NCBI RefSeq assembly: GCF_039839785.1
Contig: NZ_JBDOQT010000002.1
Span: 894,971-958,970 of the forward strand
Length of the DNA: 64,000 nt
Direction: 5' to 3'
Origin: Pelagibius sp. CAU 1746
GTDB taxonomy: Bacteria; Pseudomonadota; Alphaproteobacteria; Kiloniellales; Kiloniellaceae
Under the pieces are notes generated by a model. It was not told the origin of the DNA. It ran no database searches and saw nothing but the letters and a program-made list of their open reading frames with translations. Shown here one piece after another: positions 42,462-53,370 of the stretch (within the stretch, counting starts at the first letter, position 1; every line of letters begins with the position of its first letter). The position numbers were made by a program, and so were the translations under genes.

Positions 42462-43780
42462 GCGCCCTGGAAATCGGCCTCTGGTCCTTCCCGCTGCTGC
42501 TGGCGCTGATCTTCCTGCGCCTGCCCATCGGCCTCGCCATGCTGATGGTCGGCTTCTTCGGCACCTGGCTGGTCACCGGCAGTTGGACGCCGATCCTGGC
42601 GCAGTTGAAGTCGCTGACCTATGACACCTTCTCGAACTACTCCCTCTCCATCGTGCCGCTGTTCCTGCTGATGGGACAGTTCGCCACGCGCGGCGGCATG
42701 TCCAAGTCGCTGTTCAAGGCGGCGGAGACCTGGCTCGGGCATCGCCGGGGCGGCGTCGCCATGGCCGCCGTGGGCGCCTGCGCCGGCTTCGGCGCCATCT
42801 GCGGATCCTCGCTGGCCACGGCGGCCACCATGGGCCAGGTCGCCCTGCCGGAGCTCAGGCGCTACGGCTACTCCGGCGCCCTGGCGACCGGCTGCCTGGC
42901 CGCAGGCGGCACCCTGGGCATCCTTATCCCGCCCTCGGTGGTCCTGGTGATCTATGCCATCCTGACCGAGCAGAACATCATCAAGCTGTTCATCGCCGCC
43001 CTGGTGCCCGGCGTGCTTGCCGCCCTGGGCTATATGATCACCATTGCCGTTTACGTGCGCCTGAAACCCGACGCCGCCGGCCACCGCGACCCGGCGGACC
43101 TGAGCGAGCGTCTTTCGGCCCTGGCCGCCGTCTGGCCGGTGCTGCTGATCTTCGTGCTGGTCATCGGCGGCATCTACCTGGGCTGGTTCACGCCCACCGA
43201 GGGCGCGGCCGTGGGCGCCGCCGGCACCGGGCTGATCGCGCTCATCAATGGCGGCCTGACCTGGCGCAGTCTCGGCGAGTCGATTACCGGCACCGCCATT
43301 TCCACCGGCATGATCTTCTTCATCGTGCTGGGCGCCGTCGTCTACAACAGCTTCCTCGCCTTTTCCCAGTTGCCGCAGGAAACCGCCGCCCAGGTCGCCA
43401 CCCTGGGAGTCAGTCCCTGGCTGGTGCTGGCGCTGATCCTGGTCTGCTACCTGATCTTCGGCTGCGTCATGGATTCGCTGTCCATGATCCTGCTGACCAT
43501 TCCCATCTTCTTCCCCATCGTCTCCGCCCTCGACTTCGGCCTTCCCGCCGAGGAAATGGCCCTATGGTTCGGCATCGTGGTGCTGATAACCGTGGAAGTC
43601 GGCCTGATCACGCCGCCGGTGGGCATGAACCTCTTCGTCATAAACTCCATGGCGCCCGACGTGCCGCTGCCGCGCACCTACGGCGGCGCCCTGCCCTTCG
43701 TGCTCAGCGACGTGATCCGCATCGCGATCCTGATCGTCTTCCCGGGCATCACCCTGGGGCTGGTCCGCCTGCTCTATTGA
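42458..43780 (+). CDS. dctM: TRAP transporter large permease DctM
   Basis: A 440-residue membrane protein with 12 or so spans and typical motifs such as LRLPIGLAMLMVGFFGTW, GGTLGILIPPSVVLVIY and GLITPPVGMNLFVINS. It is the Na+-coupled channel subunit of the transporter and works with DctQ and a periplasmic DctP. Overlaps dctQ and ends 145 bases before the histidine kinase gene. Confidence 0.93.
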   Translation: MSALEIGLWSFPLLLALIFLRLPIGLAMLMVGFFGTWLVTGSWTPILAQLKSLTYDTFSNYSLSIVPLFLLMGQFATRGGMSKSLFKAAETWLGHRRGGVAMAAVGACAGFGAICGSSLATAATMGQVALPELRRYGYSGALATGCLAAGGTLGILIPPSVVLVIYAILTEQNIIKLFIAALVPGVLAALGYMITIAVYVRLKPDAAGHRDPADLSERLSALAAVWPVLLIFVLVIGGIYLGWFTPTEGAAVGAAGTGLIALINGGLTWRSLGESITGTAISTGMIFFIVLGAVVYNSFLAFSQLPQETAAQVATLGVSPWLVLALILVCYLIFGCVMDSLSMILLTIPIFFPIVSALDFGLPAEEMALWFGIVVLITVEVGLITPPVGMNLFVINSMAPDVPLPRTYGGALPFVLSDVIRIAILIVFPGITLGLVRLLY

Positions 43781-43997
43781 AGGCTCGCCCGCATCGCCCC
43801 CCAATGGTCCCGCGCGGCGGTGAGGAAGCTCAGGTAGATTCACGCCCGAGCGCGCCTCGGGCCGCTTTTCCGAAGACGGCCGGAAAAATCAACTTAACCA
43901 TTCTTTCATCGCTTAACTGCATCTATTGGGTGTAGATTTTCGGAACTGGCGGCACACCGCCGCCGACGAAAACGGGAAGACGGCAGCAGCTCACCGC

Positions 43998-45287
43998 ATG
44001 GCGGGTTCCACTTCGCATGGACTTTCCGGCGCCGCCGCGGAGGCGCGCGTCGACAGTCACCCGACGGACGACGACGAGACCGATCATCGTACGACGGAAG
44101 ACCTGCGTGCGGAATGTCACGCCCTGCGCAACCAACTCGAAGTGGCGCACGACGGCGCCCTTTTCGCCGAAGCGCTGGAAGCCGTATCCGAAGCGATCGT
44201 GATCTACGACGCCGACGGACGGCTGGTCACCTGCAACCGCAAATTCCGCGAGCTCTACGGCTACAGCGAAGACGAAGCCCGGCCGGGAGTCCATTTCGCC
44301 GAACTGGGGCGGATCGACGTCGCAAGAGGGCACGTTGTCGTCGGCGACGAATACGGCGGCGGAGAAGACTATCTTCAGCGCAAGGCCGAATACCGGAGCA
44401 AGCTGGAAGGATCCTTCATCGTCCAGCTCAAAGACGGCCGCTGGCTGAAGACCACCGACCGGCGAATGAGCCGCGGCGGATTCGTCAGTGTCCAGGTCGA
44501 CATCACGGAAATCAAACACAAGGAAGGGATCCTCCGCGAGGCCATGGAAAGGGCCGAAGCCGCGGCGCGCAGTAAATCGGAGTTCCTGGCCAACATCAGT
44601 CACGACCTGAGGACGCCGCTCAATGCGATCCTCGGGTTCTCGGAAATGATCCTCCGCGAAGTGAGCGGCCCCTTCGGCAACGAGACCTATCGGGAGTACC
44701 TGGGAAACATCCACAAGGCCGGCAAGCTGCTGCTTTCGATCGTGAACGACATCCTGGACACCGCGAAGCTGGACAGCGGCAAGTACAGCCTGAAGCCCGA
44801 GCGTTTCGACCCCATCGAACTGACGAACGAAGTGGTGGCGGCCTTCACCCCCTTCTCCCTGCACAAGGATCTGCGGATCACCGTTTCGGTTCCGCCCGAG
44901 GGCGCCCCGACCATCGTCACCGACCGGCGGGCGCTGATCCAGATCATGAACAATCTTGTCTCCAACGCCTGCAAGCACACCAACAGCGGCGGCGCGATCG
45001 ACCTGCGATGGCGCCTGGCGGACGGCGAGCAGCTTGAATTCTCGGTGCGCGACAACGGCGTCGGCATGCCGGCGGACCTCGTCGCCAAGATCGGCGAGCC
45101 CTTCCTTGCCGACGGGAGCGCCACCGCGCTGCGCGGCGAACGGGGCACCGGGCTCGGGTTCTACATCTGCACGAAGCTGGTCGAACTTCTGGGCGGCCGC
45201 CTCTCGGTCGACAGCGCCCCCGGCCGCGGCACCACCGTCTCGATCCAATGGCCGCTGCAGAGCCTGGCTCCCGAGCCTCGAGCCTAA
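43998..45287 (+). CDS. PAS-domain sensor histidine kinase (orphan, soluble)
   Basis: A 429-residue kinase: PAS domain (about residues 70-195), His phosphoacceptor box SHDLRTPLNAILGFSEMI (His about 220), and the HATPase domain with DNGVGMPADL and GTGLGFYICTKL. No membrane span, so it senses an internal signal, perhaps redox or light or a ligand in PAS. There is no response regulator beside it. The start at 43998 is uncertain; a TTG at 43926 lies upstream in frame. Confidence 0.85.
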   Translation: MAGSTSHGLSGAAAEARVDSHPTDDDETDHRTTEDLRAECHALRNQLEVAHDGALFAEALEAVSEAIVIYDADGRLVTCNRKFRELYGYSEDEARPGVHFAELGRIDVARGHVVVGDEYGGGEDYLQRKAEYRSKLEGSFIVQLKDGRWLKTTDRRMSRGGFVSVQVDITEIKHKEGILREAMERAEAAARSKSEFLANISHDLRTPLNAILGFSEMILREVSGPFGNETYREYLGNIHKAGKLLLSIVNDILDTAKLDSGKYSLKPERFDPIELTNEVVAAFTPFSLHKDLRITVSVPPEGAPTIVTDRRALIQIMNNLVSNACKHTNSGGAIDLRWRLADGEQLEFSVRDNGVGMPADLVAKIGEPFLADGSATALRGERGTGLGFYICTKLVELLGGRLSVDSAPGRGTTVSIQWPLQSLAPEPRA

Positions 45288-45333
45288 CCCGCGAAGTCTT
45301 TGCAGCCGGCGCCCAGGTCCGGCCCCGCCCGAG

Positions 45334-47536
<2,203 letters not shown>

Positions 47537-47604
47537 ATCCCACGCCCTCGATCCCACGGCACGACGCGCCGGACCGGGAGGCTTGACCGGGGAAGCGCCA
47601 ATAA

Positions 47605-47619
47605 GTTTACATAGTAAAC
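47605..47619. promoter_or_regulatory. MarR-type operator ahead of dctP
   Basis: GTTTAC ATA GTAAAC is a perfect 15-base interrupted palindrome. A possible -35 TTGACC stands at 47583-47588, so the dyad would overlap the -10 region. The MarR gene at the end of the same transcript is the natural candidate repressor. Confidence 0.6.
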
Positions 47620-47670
47620 AATAATAGAGAGCCCGGCCTAAAGGTCCGGGACATTCCGGGAGGAGACACC

Positions 47671-48720
47671 ATGACGTCGTTTTTCAAGACCCTTTGCGCC
47701 ACCGCCGTGGTCGCCACGGCGGCCTTCGCCGGCCCGGCCGGCCCGGCCGCCGCGCAGGAAGTCACCCTGCGTATCCACCAGTTCCTGCCGCCGCAGGCCC
47801 CGGTGCCGAAGAACTTCATCGCCCCCTGGGCGGAAAAGGTGGAGAAGGAGTCCGGCGGGCGCATCAAGTTCGAGCTCTACCCGGCAATGCAACTGGGCGG
47901 CAAGCCGCCGGCGCTCTACGACCAGGCCCGCGACGGCGTGGTCGACATCGTCTGGACCCTGCCCGGCTACACCCCCGGCCGCTTCCCCGGCACCGAGGCC
48001 TTCGAGCTGCCCTTCATGCCGGCCAGCGCGGAGGCCACCTCGCAGGCGGCCTGGCGCTTCTACGAAAAGTACCTGACCGACGAGTTCAAGGACGTGCACC
48101 TGATCGCCATGCATGTCCACGGCCCCGGCCTGCTGCATGTGAAGGGTGACGGCGTCACCAAGCTGGAGGACATGCAGGGCCTGAAGTTGCGCGGCCCGAC
48201 GCGCCAGGCCAACGCCCTGCTGTCGGCGCTGGGCGCGACGCCGGTGGGCATGCCGGTGCCGGCCATGCCGGAAGCCCTCTCCAAGGGCGTCATCGACGGC
48301 ACGGTGATCCCCTGGGAGGTGACGGCGCCGCTGAAGGTGGCCGAACTGGTCGACAGCCACACCGACTTCGCAGGGCCGCGCGGGCTCTACACCTCGACCT
48401 TCGTCTTCGCCATGAACAAGGCCAAGTACGACTCCCTGCCCGGCGACCTCAAGGCCGTGATCGACGCCAACTCCGGCCTCGAGACCTCCAGATGGGTCGG
48501 CCGCGTGATGGACGAGGGCGACGCCCCCGGCATCGCCATCGCCAAGAAGTCGGGCAACAAGATGATCACCCTGGACGAAGCGGAGGTGGCCCGCTGGAAG
48601 GCGGCGGCGGCGCCGCTGGCCGACCAGTGGATCGAGGAGATGAACGCCAAGGGCTATGACGGTGCCGCCATGGTGTCCGATGCCAAGGCGTTGATCGCCG
48701 AGTACGCGGGCGCCGAGTAA
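47671..48720 (+). CDS. dctP: TRAP transporter substrate-binding protein DctP
   Basis: A 349-residue periplasmic binding protein with a signal peptide (residues 1-28, AAA/AQE). It has the TRAP solute-binding layout: LRIHQFLPPQAP..., then WAEKVEKESGGRIKFELYPAMQLGG, and the RGPTRQANALLSALGATPVGMPVPAMPEAL region with the conserved Arg that binds the carboxylate of the substrate. The permeases are 3.9 kb away at 41934-43780. First gene of a dctP-monooxygenase-marR unit. Confidence 0.92.
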   Translation: MTSFFKTLCATAVVATAAFAGPAGPAAAQEVTLRIHQFLPPQAPVPKNFIAPWAEKVEKESGGRIKFELYPAMQLGGKPPALYDQARDGVVDIVWTLPGYTPGRFPGTEAFELPFMPASAEATSQAAWRFYEKYLTDEFKDVHLIAMHVHGPGLLHVKGDGVTKLEDMQGLKLRGPTRQANALLSALGATPVGMPVPAMPEALSKGVIDGTVIPWEVTAPLKVAELVDSHTDFAGPRGLYTSTFVFAMNKAKYDSLPGDLKAVIDANSGLETSRWVGRVMDEGDAPGIAIAKKSGNKMITLDEAEVARWKAAAAPLADQWIEEMNAKGYDGAAMVSDAKALIAEYAGAE

Positions 48721-48751
48721 GGCCGCCCGGAACGGTGGAGGGAGGACCGCC

Positions 48752-50023
48752 ATGACCGTCCTCGTCGCCGGCGCCGGCATCGGCGGACTGACCCTCGCCC
48801 TCTCCCTGCATCAGGCCGGAGTGCCGGTGAAGGTCTTCGAGACCTCCGCCCAGCTCCGGCCGCTGGGGGTCGGCATCAACCTGCTGCCCCACGCGGTGCG
48901 CGAGCTGGACGAGCTGGGTCTGCTGCCCGGCTTGGACCGCCTGGGCCTGCGCACCGCCGAGCTGGCCTATTATTCCAAGCGCGGCCAACTCATCTGGTCG
49001 GAGCCGCGCGGCGAGGCCGCGGGCTACCGCTGGCCGCAGATCTCCATCCATCGTGGCCAGCTGCAGATGATGCTGTTCGAAGCCGCCAAGCAGCGCATCG
49101 GCGCGGAGAACATCGTCGCCGGCCGGCACCTGGACGACTGGCAGCAGAGCGACAAGGGCATCGCCGCCGGCTTCATCGACAAGAAGACCGGCGCCCGCTG
49201 CGGCACGGCCGAGGGCAGCCTGCTGATCGGCGCCGACGGCATCCACTCCAGCCTGCGCCGCCGCCTCTACCCCGGCGAGGGCGCGCCGATCTGGAACGGC
49301 GCCATCCTGTGGCGCGGCACGGCGCGCGCGAAGCCCTACCTCACCGGGCGCTCTATGATCATGGCCGGGCACGAGTTCCAGAAGTTCGTCTGCTATCCAC
49401 TGTCGGGACCGGATACCGGCGGCAAGGCGCTCATCAACTTCATCGCCGAGCGCAAGTTCACCGCCGACCACGGCTGGCGCCGCGAGGACTGGAACCGTCC
49501 CGGCAACCCGGCCGACTTCCTGCCGCAGTTCGAGGACTGGGTCTTCGACTGGCTCGACGTGCCGGCGCTAATCCGCGCCGCCGACGCGATCTACGAGTAT
49601 CCCATGGTCGACCGCGACCCCCTGCCGCATTGGACCGAAGGACGGGCGACGCTGCTGGGCGACGCGGCGCACGCCATGTACCCCATCGGCTCCAACGGTG
49701 CCTCCCAGGCGATCCTCGACGCCCGGGTGCTGACCCGCGAAATCCTCATCCAGGGAGAGACGCCCGCGGCCCTGGCGTCCTATGAGGCCGAGCGCCGCCC
49801 GGCCACCGCCAAGATCGTGCTGGCCAACCGCCAGAACGGCCCCGAGCAGGTGATGCAGCGGGTCGAGGAGCTGGCGCCCGACGGCTTCCGGCGCATCGAA
49901 GAGGTGCTGTCGCCGAAGGAGCTGGAAGACACCGCCGCCACGTACAAAAAACTGGCCGGCTTCGACAAGGACGCGCTGAACGGCCGTCCCTCCATCGTGC
50001 AACTCCCTCAAGGCGCGGCATGA
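48752..50023 (+). CDS. FAD-dependent monooxygenase (aromatic hydroxylase family)
   Basis: A 423-residue flavoprotein hydroxylase with GAGIGGLTLALSL at residues 7-19 and GDAAHAMYPIGSNGASQAILDA (about 300-320). The close pattern is the PhzS/UbiH-like group of single-component hydroxylases. It follows dctP by 31 bases and overlaps marR by four. The substrate, probably an aromatic or heterocyclic acid brought in by the TRAP carrier, is unknown. Confidence 0.88.
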   Translation: MTVLVAGAGIGGLTLALSLHQAGVPVKVFETSAQLRPLGVGINLLPHAVRELDELGLLPGLDRLGLRTAELAYYSKRGQLIWSEPRGEAAGYRWPQISIHRGQLQMMLFEAAKQRIGAENIVAGRHLDDWQQSDKGIAAGFIDKKTGARCGTAEGSLLIGADGIHSSLRRRLYPGEGAPIWNGAILWRGTARAKPYLTGRSMIMAGHEFQKFVCYPLSGPDTGGKALINFIAERKFTADHGWRREDWNRPGNPADFLPQFEDWVFDWLDVPALIRAADAIYEYPMVDRDPLPHWTEGRATLLGDAAHAMYPIGSNGASQAILDARVLTREILIQGETPAALASYEAERRPATAKIVLANRQNGPEQVMQRVEELAPDGFRRIEEVLSPKELEDTAATYKKLAGFDKDALNGRPSIVQLPQGAA

Positions 50024-50487
50024 GCAAGAGCGGCGCGGCAAAGCACGAGGGGCCGCTGCGCAGCGGCCTGCTGCACGACACCCTGGGCCATCTGTTCCGG
50101 CGCAGCCATCTGCGCAGCCAGCAGGCCTTTGCCAAGGCCTTCGACGGCAGCGGCCTTTCGCCGCTGCAGTACGGCATCCTGGAGCTGGTGGAGCTCAACC
50201 CCGGACTCACCCATGGCGAACTCGCCGAAGGCATGGTGACCGCACCCTCGGTCGTCACCACCGCCGTCAAGCCGCTGCTGGAAGCAGGGTTCCTGGTGAA
50301 GCGCAGCCAGGACCACGACGGCCGGCGCGCCGGCTATTCGCTCTCACCGGCGGGCACCGCCTTCTTCACCGCCCTGCGCGGGCACATCCTGGAGGCCGAG
50401 GAGCTGCTGCTGGCCCCCCTGAACGTCAGTGAGCGGCGGTCGCTGAAGCGGCTGCTGCACCGCCTGACCGCAAGCGGCAGGCTGTGA
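50020..50487 (+). CDS. MarR family transcriptional regulator
   Basis: A 155-residue winged-helix protein, with LTHGELAEGMVTAPSVVTTAVKPLLEAGFLVKRSQDHDGRR as the DNA-binding part (about 63-107). It overlaps the monooxygenase gene (ATGA), so it is the last gene of the unit it probably represses through the palindrome at 47605. Typical ligands are aromatic acids. Confidence 0.88.
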   Translation: MSKSGAAKHEGPLRSGLLHDTLGHLFRRSHLRSQQAFAKAFDGSGLSPLQYGILELVELNPGLTHGELAEGMVTAPSVVTTAVKPLLEAGFLVKRSQDHDGRRAGYSLSPAGTAFFTALRGHILEAEELLLAPLNVSERRSLKRLLHRLTASGRL

Positions 50488-50575
50488 GGGAAAGCGCGCC
50501 TCGCCCCGGCGCCCGGCCGGCGTGAACCCCGGTCCCGGCCCAACGGCCGGAGTCCCGACCCCGGCACCGTCAAGG

Positions 50576-50872
50576 TCAGTCGGCCAGCAAGGCCGCCTGC
50601 CCCCGGCCGCCGCCGCTGTCGCGCCAGCAGACCTCCAGCAGGTCGCCGGAGCGGAGTTCCTCCACGGCCAGGACGAAGAGCGGGTTCTCGGCCACGTTGG
50701 CGCCGGTATAGACCTCGGCCACGGCCGCGCCGTTGCAGCGGCACGACAGTTTCTCGATGCAGCCGCCGTCCTCGGACCCACTGCCGGCGGCAGTCATGGG
50801 ATGGCGCACGAGAACCAGAACCTCGTTCAGCGAACCCTGCCGCCGCAGCCTCATCCGCGTCGTCTTTTCCAT
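50576..50872 (-). CDS. SoxZ-like sulfur-carrier partner
   Basis: A 98-residue beta-rich protein. MRLRRQGSLNEVLVLVRHPM and NPLFVLAVEELRSGDLLEVCWRDSGG are the SoxZ hallmarks. The ATG at 50872 follows GGGAGG. In thiosulfate oxidation SoxZ pairs with SoxY to carry the sulfur intermediate. No other sox genes are seen. Follows the SoxY-like gene by two bases. Confidence 0.8.
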   Translation of the reverse strand: MEKTTRMRLRRQGSLNEVLVLVRHPMTAAGSGSEDGGCIEKLSCRCNGAAVAEVYTGANVAENPLFVLAVEELRSGDLLEVCWRDSGGGRGQAALLAD

Positions 50873-50874
50873 GA

Positions 50875-51354
50875 TCAGCCTCCCCACTTTTCGCGTTGGC
50901 CGAAGCCCATGCCGTAACCGCCATAGGTCACCTTGACGCGGCGCGCGGCCGAATAGAGGCCGCTCTGGGTCAGGACATAGGCGACGACCGGCGAACTGCG
51001 CTCCAGGCGCATCCGCAGGCCGAAGGCGCCGGCCGCGTTCTGCAAGACCGCTAGGGCGACGAGGGGCCGCCCGGCCTTCGGAGCCGTGATCGCGAGCCCC
51101 TGTACCGGCTCGCGGCGATAGGCCGCCCGGACCATGATCGCCTGACCCGGCGTGGCAAGATAGGGGACGCTCAACTCCACCGAAGCGCTCGGCCGTGGAC
51201 GCAGCCCGGGAAACAGCAGGGAAAGGACTTCGTCCTCGCGGCGCGCGTCGAAAGCCGTCGCCGCGGCGCCCCGCGCCACGGCGGGCAAGACCGCTCCGCC
51301 AAGCATCGCGAGACCGCAGGCCGCGGCACCTTGAAGAAAGACTCTGCGTTCCAT
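50875..51354 (-). CDS. SoxY-like protein lacking the carrier cysteine
   Basis: A 159-residue protein with a twin-arginine signal (ERRVFLQG, residues 2-9, export folded) and the SoxY-type body. In SoxY the swinging C-terminal arm ends GGCGG and holds the sulfane sulfur. Here the arm ends GGYGMGFGQREKWGG with no Cys at all, so it cannot act as the usual carrier. The start at 51354 is supported by GGAGGGAGC and the Tat motif. Related non-carrier SoxY/YZ families exist next to other dehydrogenases. Divergent from the CadC-like gene. Confidence 0.75.
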   Translation of the reverse strand: MERRVFLQGAAACGLAMLGGAVLPAVARGAAATAFDARREDEVLSLLFPGLRPRPSASVELSVPYLATPGQAIMVRAAYRREPVQGLAITAPKAGRPLVALAVLQNAAGAFGLRMRLERSSPVVAYVLTQSGLYSAARRVKVTYGGYGMGFGQREKWGG

Positions 51355-51527
51355 TTTCGCTGCTCCCTCCACCTGGTTCGCCAATGACGGAGCCGAGGCT
51401 AGGGCGGCGCGGCGCGGAAGTTATGACGATTTGCTGGTTTTATTCTGTCTTTTTGATTACTATTGAAAATCAGTAGTTTATTGGTTCCGACCTCAACCAT
51501 CCCTTGTCCGGGGCTTGGGGGGTGACC

Positions 51528-53219
51528 ATGAAAAGCCAGTCCGGTTTCATCGATCTTCGAGAACCCTACCGGATCGGGAACTGCCGTGTGGACCCGGCGA
51601 GCGGCCGGATCCAAGGCGGCGGCCGCGACGTCCGATTGCAGCCGCAAGCCATCAAAGTCCTCACCTTTCTTGCCGGCCGCCCCGGCGAAGTCGTCTCGAG
51701 ATCCGAGATCGAGGACGCAGTCTGGCAGGGCCGCGTCGTCGGCTACGACGCGCTCACCAGCATCATCTTCAAGCTGCGCAAGGCGCTGGGCGACGACCCG
51801 AAAGAGCCGCGCATCATCGAAACCCTGTCGAAGCGCGGCTACCGCCTGCTGGCGGCGCCGCAGCCCGGCCTGGAAACGGCGGGTCGGGCCGAGGCCGCCG
51901 CCCCCGTCTCCGGCCGCCCCGGCAGCGGACCGCGGCGCGCGGCGGCTGCGGCGGTGCTGCTGGCCGTCGCCGCGGCGGGCCTGCTGTGGACCGCCCAACG
52001 CGACAGCCGACCCGAGGCCTCCGACCCGCTCCCCGCACGAAACGCCGTCGTCGTCCTGCCTTTCCAGCCGCTCGACGCGCTCGACAGCCGGGAGCTTCTG
52101 GCCGACGGCCTGACCGACGATCTGACCACGGCGCTGGCGAAGTCACGGGACCTGCTGGTCATCGCCCGCGATTCCGCCTTCCTCTACAAGGAAGACACTT
52201 TCGACTACCGGGAGATCGCGCGGCGCCTGGGCGTGGACTACATCTTGCACGGTACCCTGCGCGGCAAGGGGGCGGACCTGCGGATCAACGTGCAACTGGT
52301 CGACGCCAGGGACGGCAGCCACCGCTGGGCGGAAAGCTATGACAGTGCCGCGGGGGGCATCTTCGACGTAGAGGACAAGGTGCTGCAAGCCGTGATGCCC
52401 TTGCTGACGGGCAGGACCGGCGCCGGCGAGAGCGAACGCCTGCTGGTGGTGCGCACCTCCAGCGCCGCGGCCTACCGGGCCTTCCAACTCGGCCGGCAGC
52501 ACTTCTACCTCTATCGAAACAAGGCGGAAAACGCCAAGGCCCGGGCGTTCTTCGAAGACGCGGTGGCGCAGGACCCCGGCTTCGCCATGGCGCACGCCAT
52601 GCTGGCCTGGACCCATGTCTTCGACGCGGCGAACGGCTGGGCCGGCGACCGCGGGGCAGCGCTGCGGCGCGCCGAGACGGAGGCGCATCGCGCCATCGCC
52701 GCCGATCCGGCGATACCCTTGTCCTACTTCATCACCGGCCTGGTGTTCCGCGAGCGCGGCGAAGAGATCAAGGCCATGGTGGAGGTGGAAAAGGCCCTGG
52801 CGCTGGATCCCAACTACGCCAACGCCCATGTGCTGATGGCCACGCTGTTCTACTACGCCGGCCGCCCGGCAGAGAGCGTCGCGCGCCTGCAACAGGCCAT
52901 GCGGCTTAATCCGCACCACCCCTTCAACTATCAATTCCACCTGGGACAGGCCTACTTCGTGCTGCGCGACTACGACAAGGCCATCGAGGCCTTCCTCGCC
53001 GGGATCGAGAGCAATCCCTCCTCCGAGCGCCTGCACATCTGGCTGGCCGCGGCCTATGCCCAGGCAGGCCGCATGGACGACGCCGGCTGGGAAGCCGAGC
53101 AGGTGCATATCCTCAACCCGGACTTCTCCCTGACCGCCATTTCGAAGGCCTTTCCCTTCAAGGACCCGGTGGACCGCGACCATTTCGTCGGCGCGCTGCG
53201 GAAAGCGGGGCTTTCCTAA
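51528..53219 (+). CDS. CadC-like winged-helix regulator with TPR domain
   Basis: A 563-residue protein. Residues 10-110 form an OmpR/CadC-type winged helix (VSRSEIEDAVWQGRVVGYDALTSIIFKLRKALGD). About 135-155 is one hydrophobic span (AAAAAVLLAVAAAGLLWT), followed by a FlgO-like module (PARNAVVVLPFQPLDA, LVDARDGSHRWAESYDSAAGGIF) seen in adenylate-cyclase and TPR proteins, and then TPR repeats (about 315-540). It would therefore be a one-component, membrane-bound regulator. The start at 51528 follows a GGGGGG site. Its target may be the divergent soxYZ-like pair. Confidence 0.8.
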   Translation: MKSQSGFIDLREPYRIGNCRVDPASGRIQGGGRDVRLQPQAIKVLTFLAGRPGEVVSRSEIEDAVWQGRVVGYDALTSIIFKLRKALGDDPKEPRIIETLSKRGYRLLAAPQPGLETAGRAEAAAPVSGRPGSGPRRAAAAAVLLAVAAAGLLWTAQRDSRPEASDPLPARNAVVVLPFQPLDALDSRELLADGLTDDLTTALAKSRDLLVIARDSAFLYKEDTFDYREIARRLGVDYILHGTLRGKGADLRINVQLVDARDGSHRWAESYDSAAGGIFDVEDKVLQAVMPLLTGRTGAGESERLLVVRTSSAAAYRAFQLGRQHFYLYRNKAENAKARAFFEDAVAQDPGFAMAHAMLAWTHVFDAANGWAGDRGAALRRAETEAHRAIAADPAIPLSYFITGLVFRERGEEIKAMVEVEKALALDPNYANAHVLMATLFYYAGRPAESVARLQQAMRLNPHHPFNYQFHLGQAYFVLRDYDKAIEAFLAGIESNPSSERLHIWLAAAYAQAGRMDDAGWEAEQVHILNPDFSLTAISKAFPFKDPVDRDHFVGALRKAGLS

Positions 53220-53370
53220 ACTGCTACGGCGCAGCGAAGCGGCGGGGCGACGGGAGCCGAAGTCCGGCGGCCGGGTTTCAATCGCCGTTCGGCCTGTGTT
53301 AAGCCTTTTCCTTCGCGAGCCGCTGGGGCCGCAGCGGATCCAATAGAAAGACCCCGAGGAAAGGTGCCCT

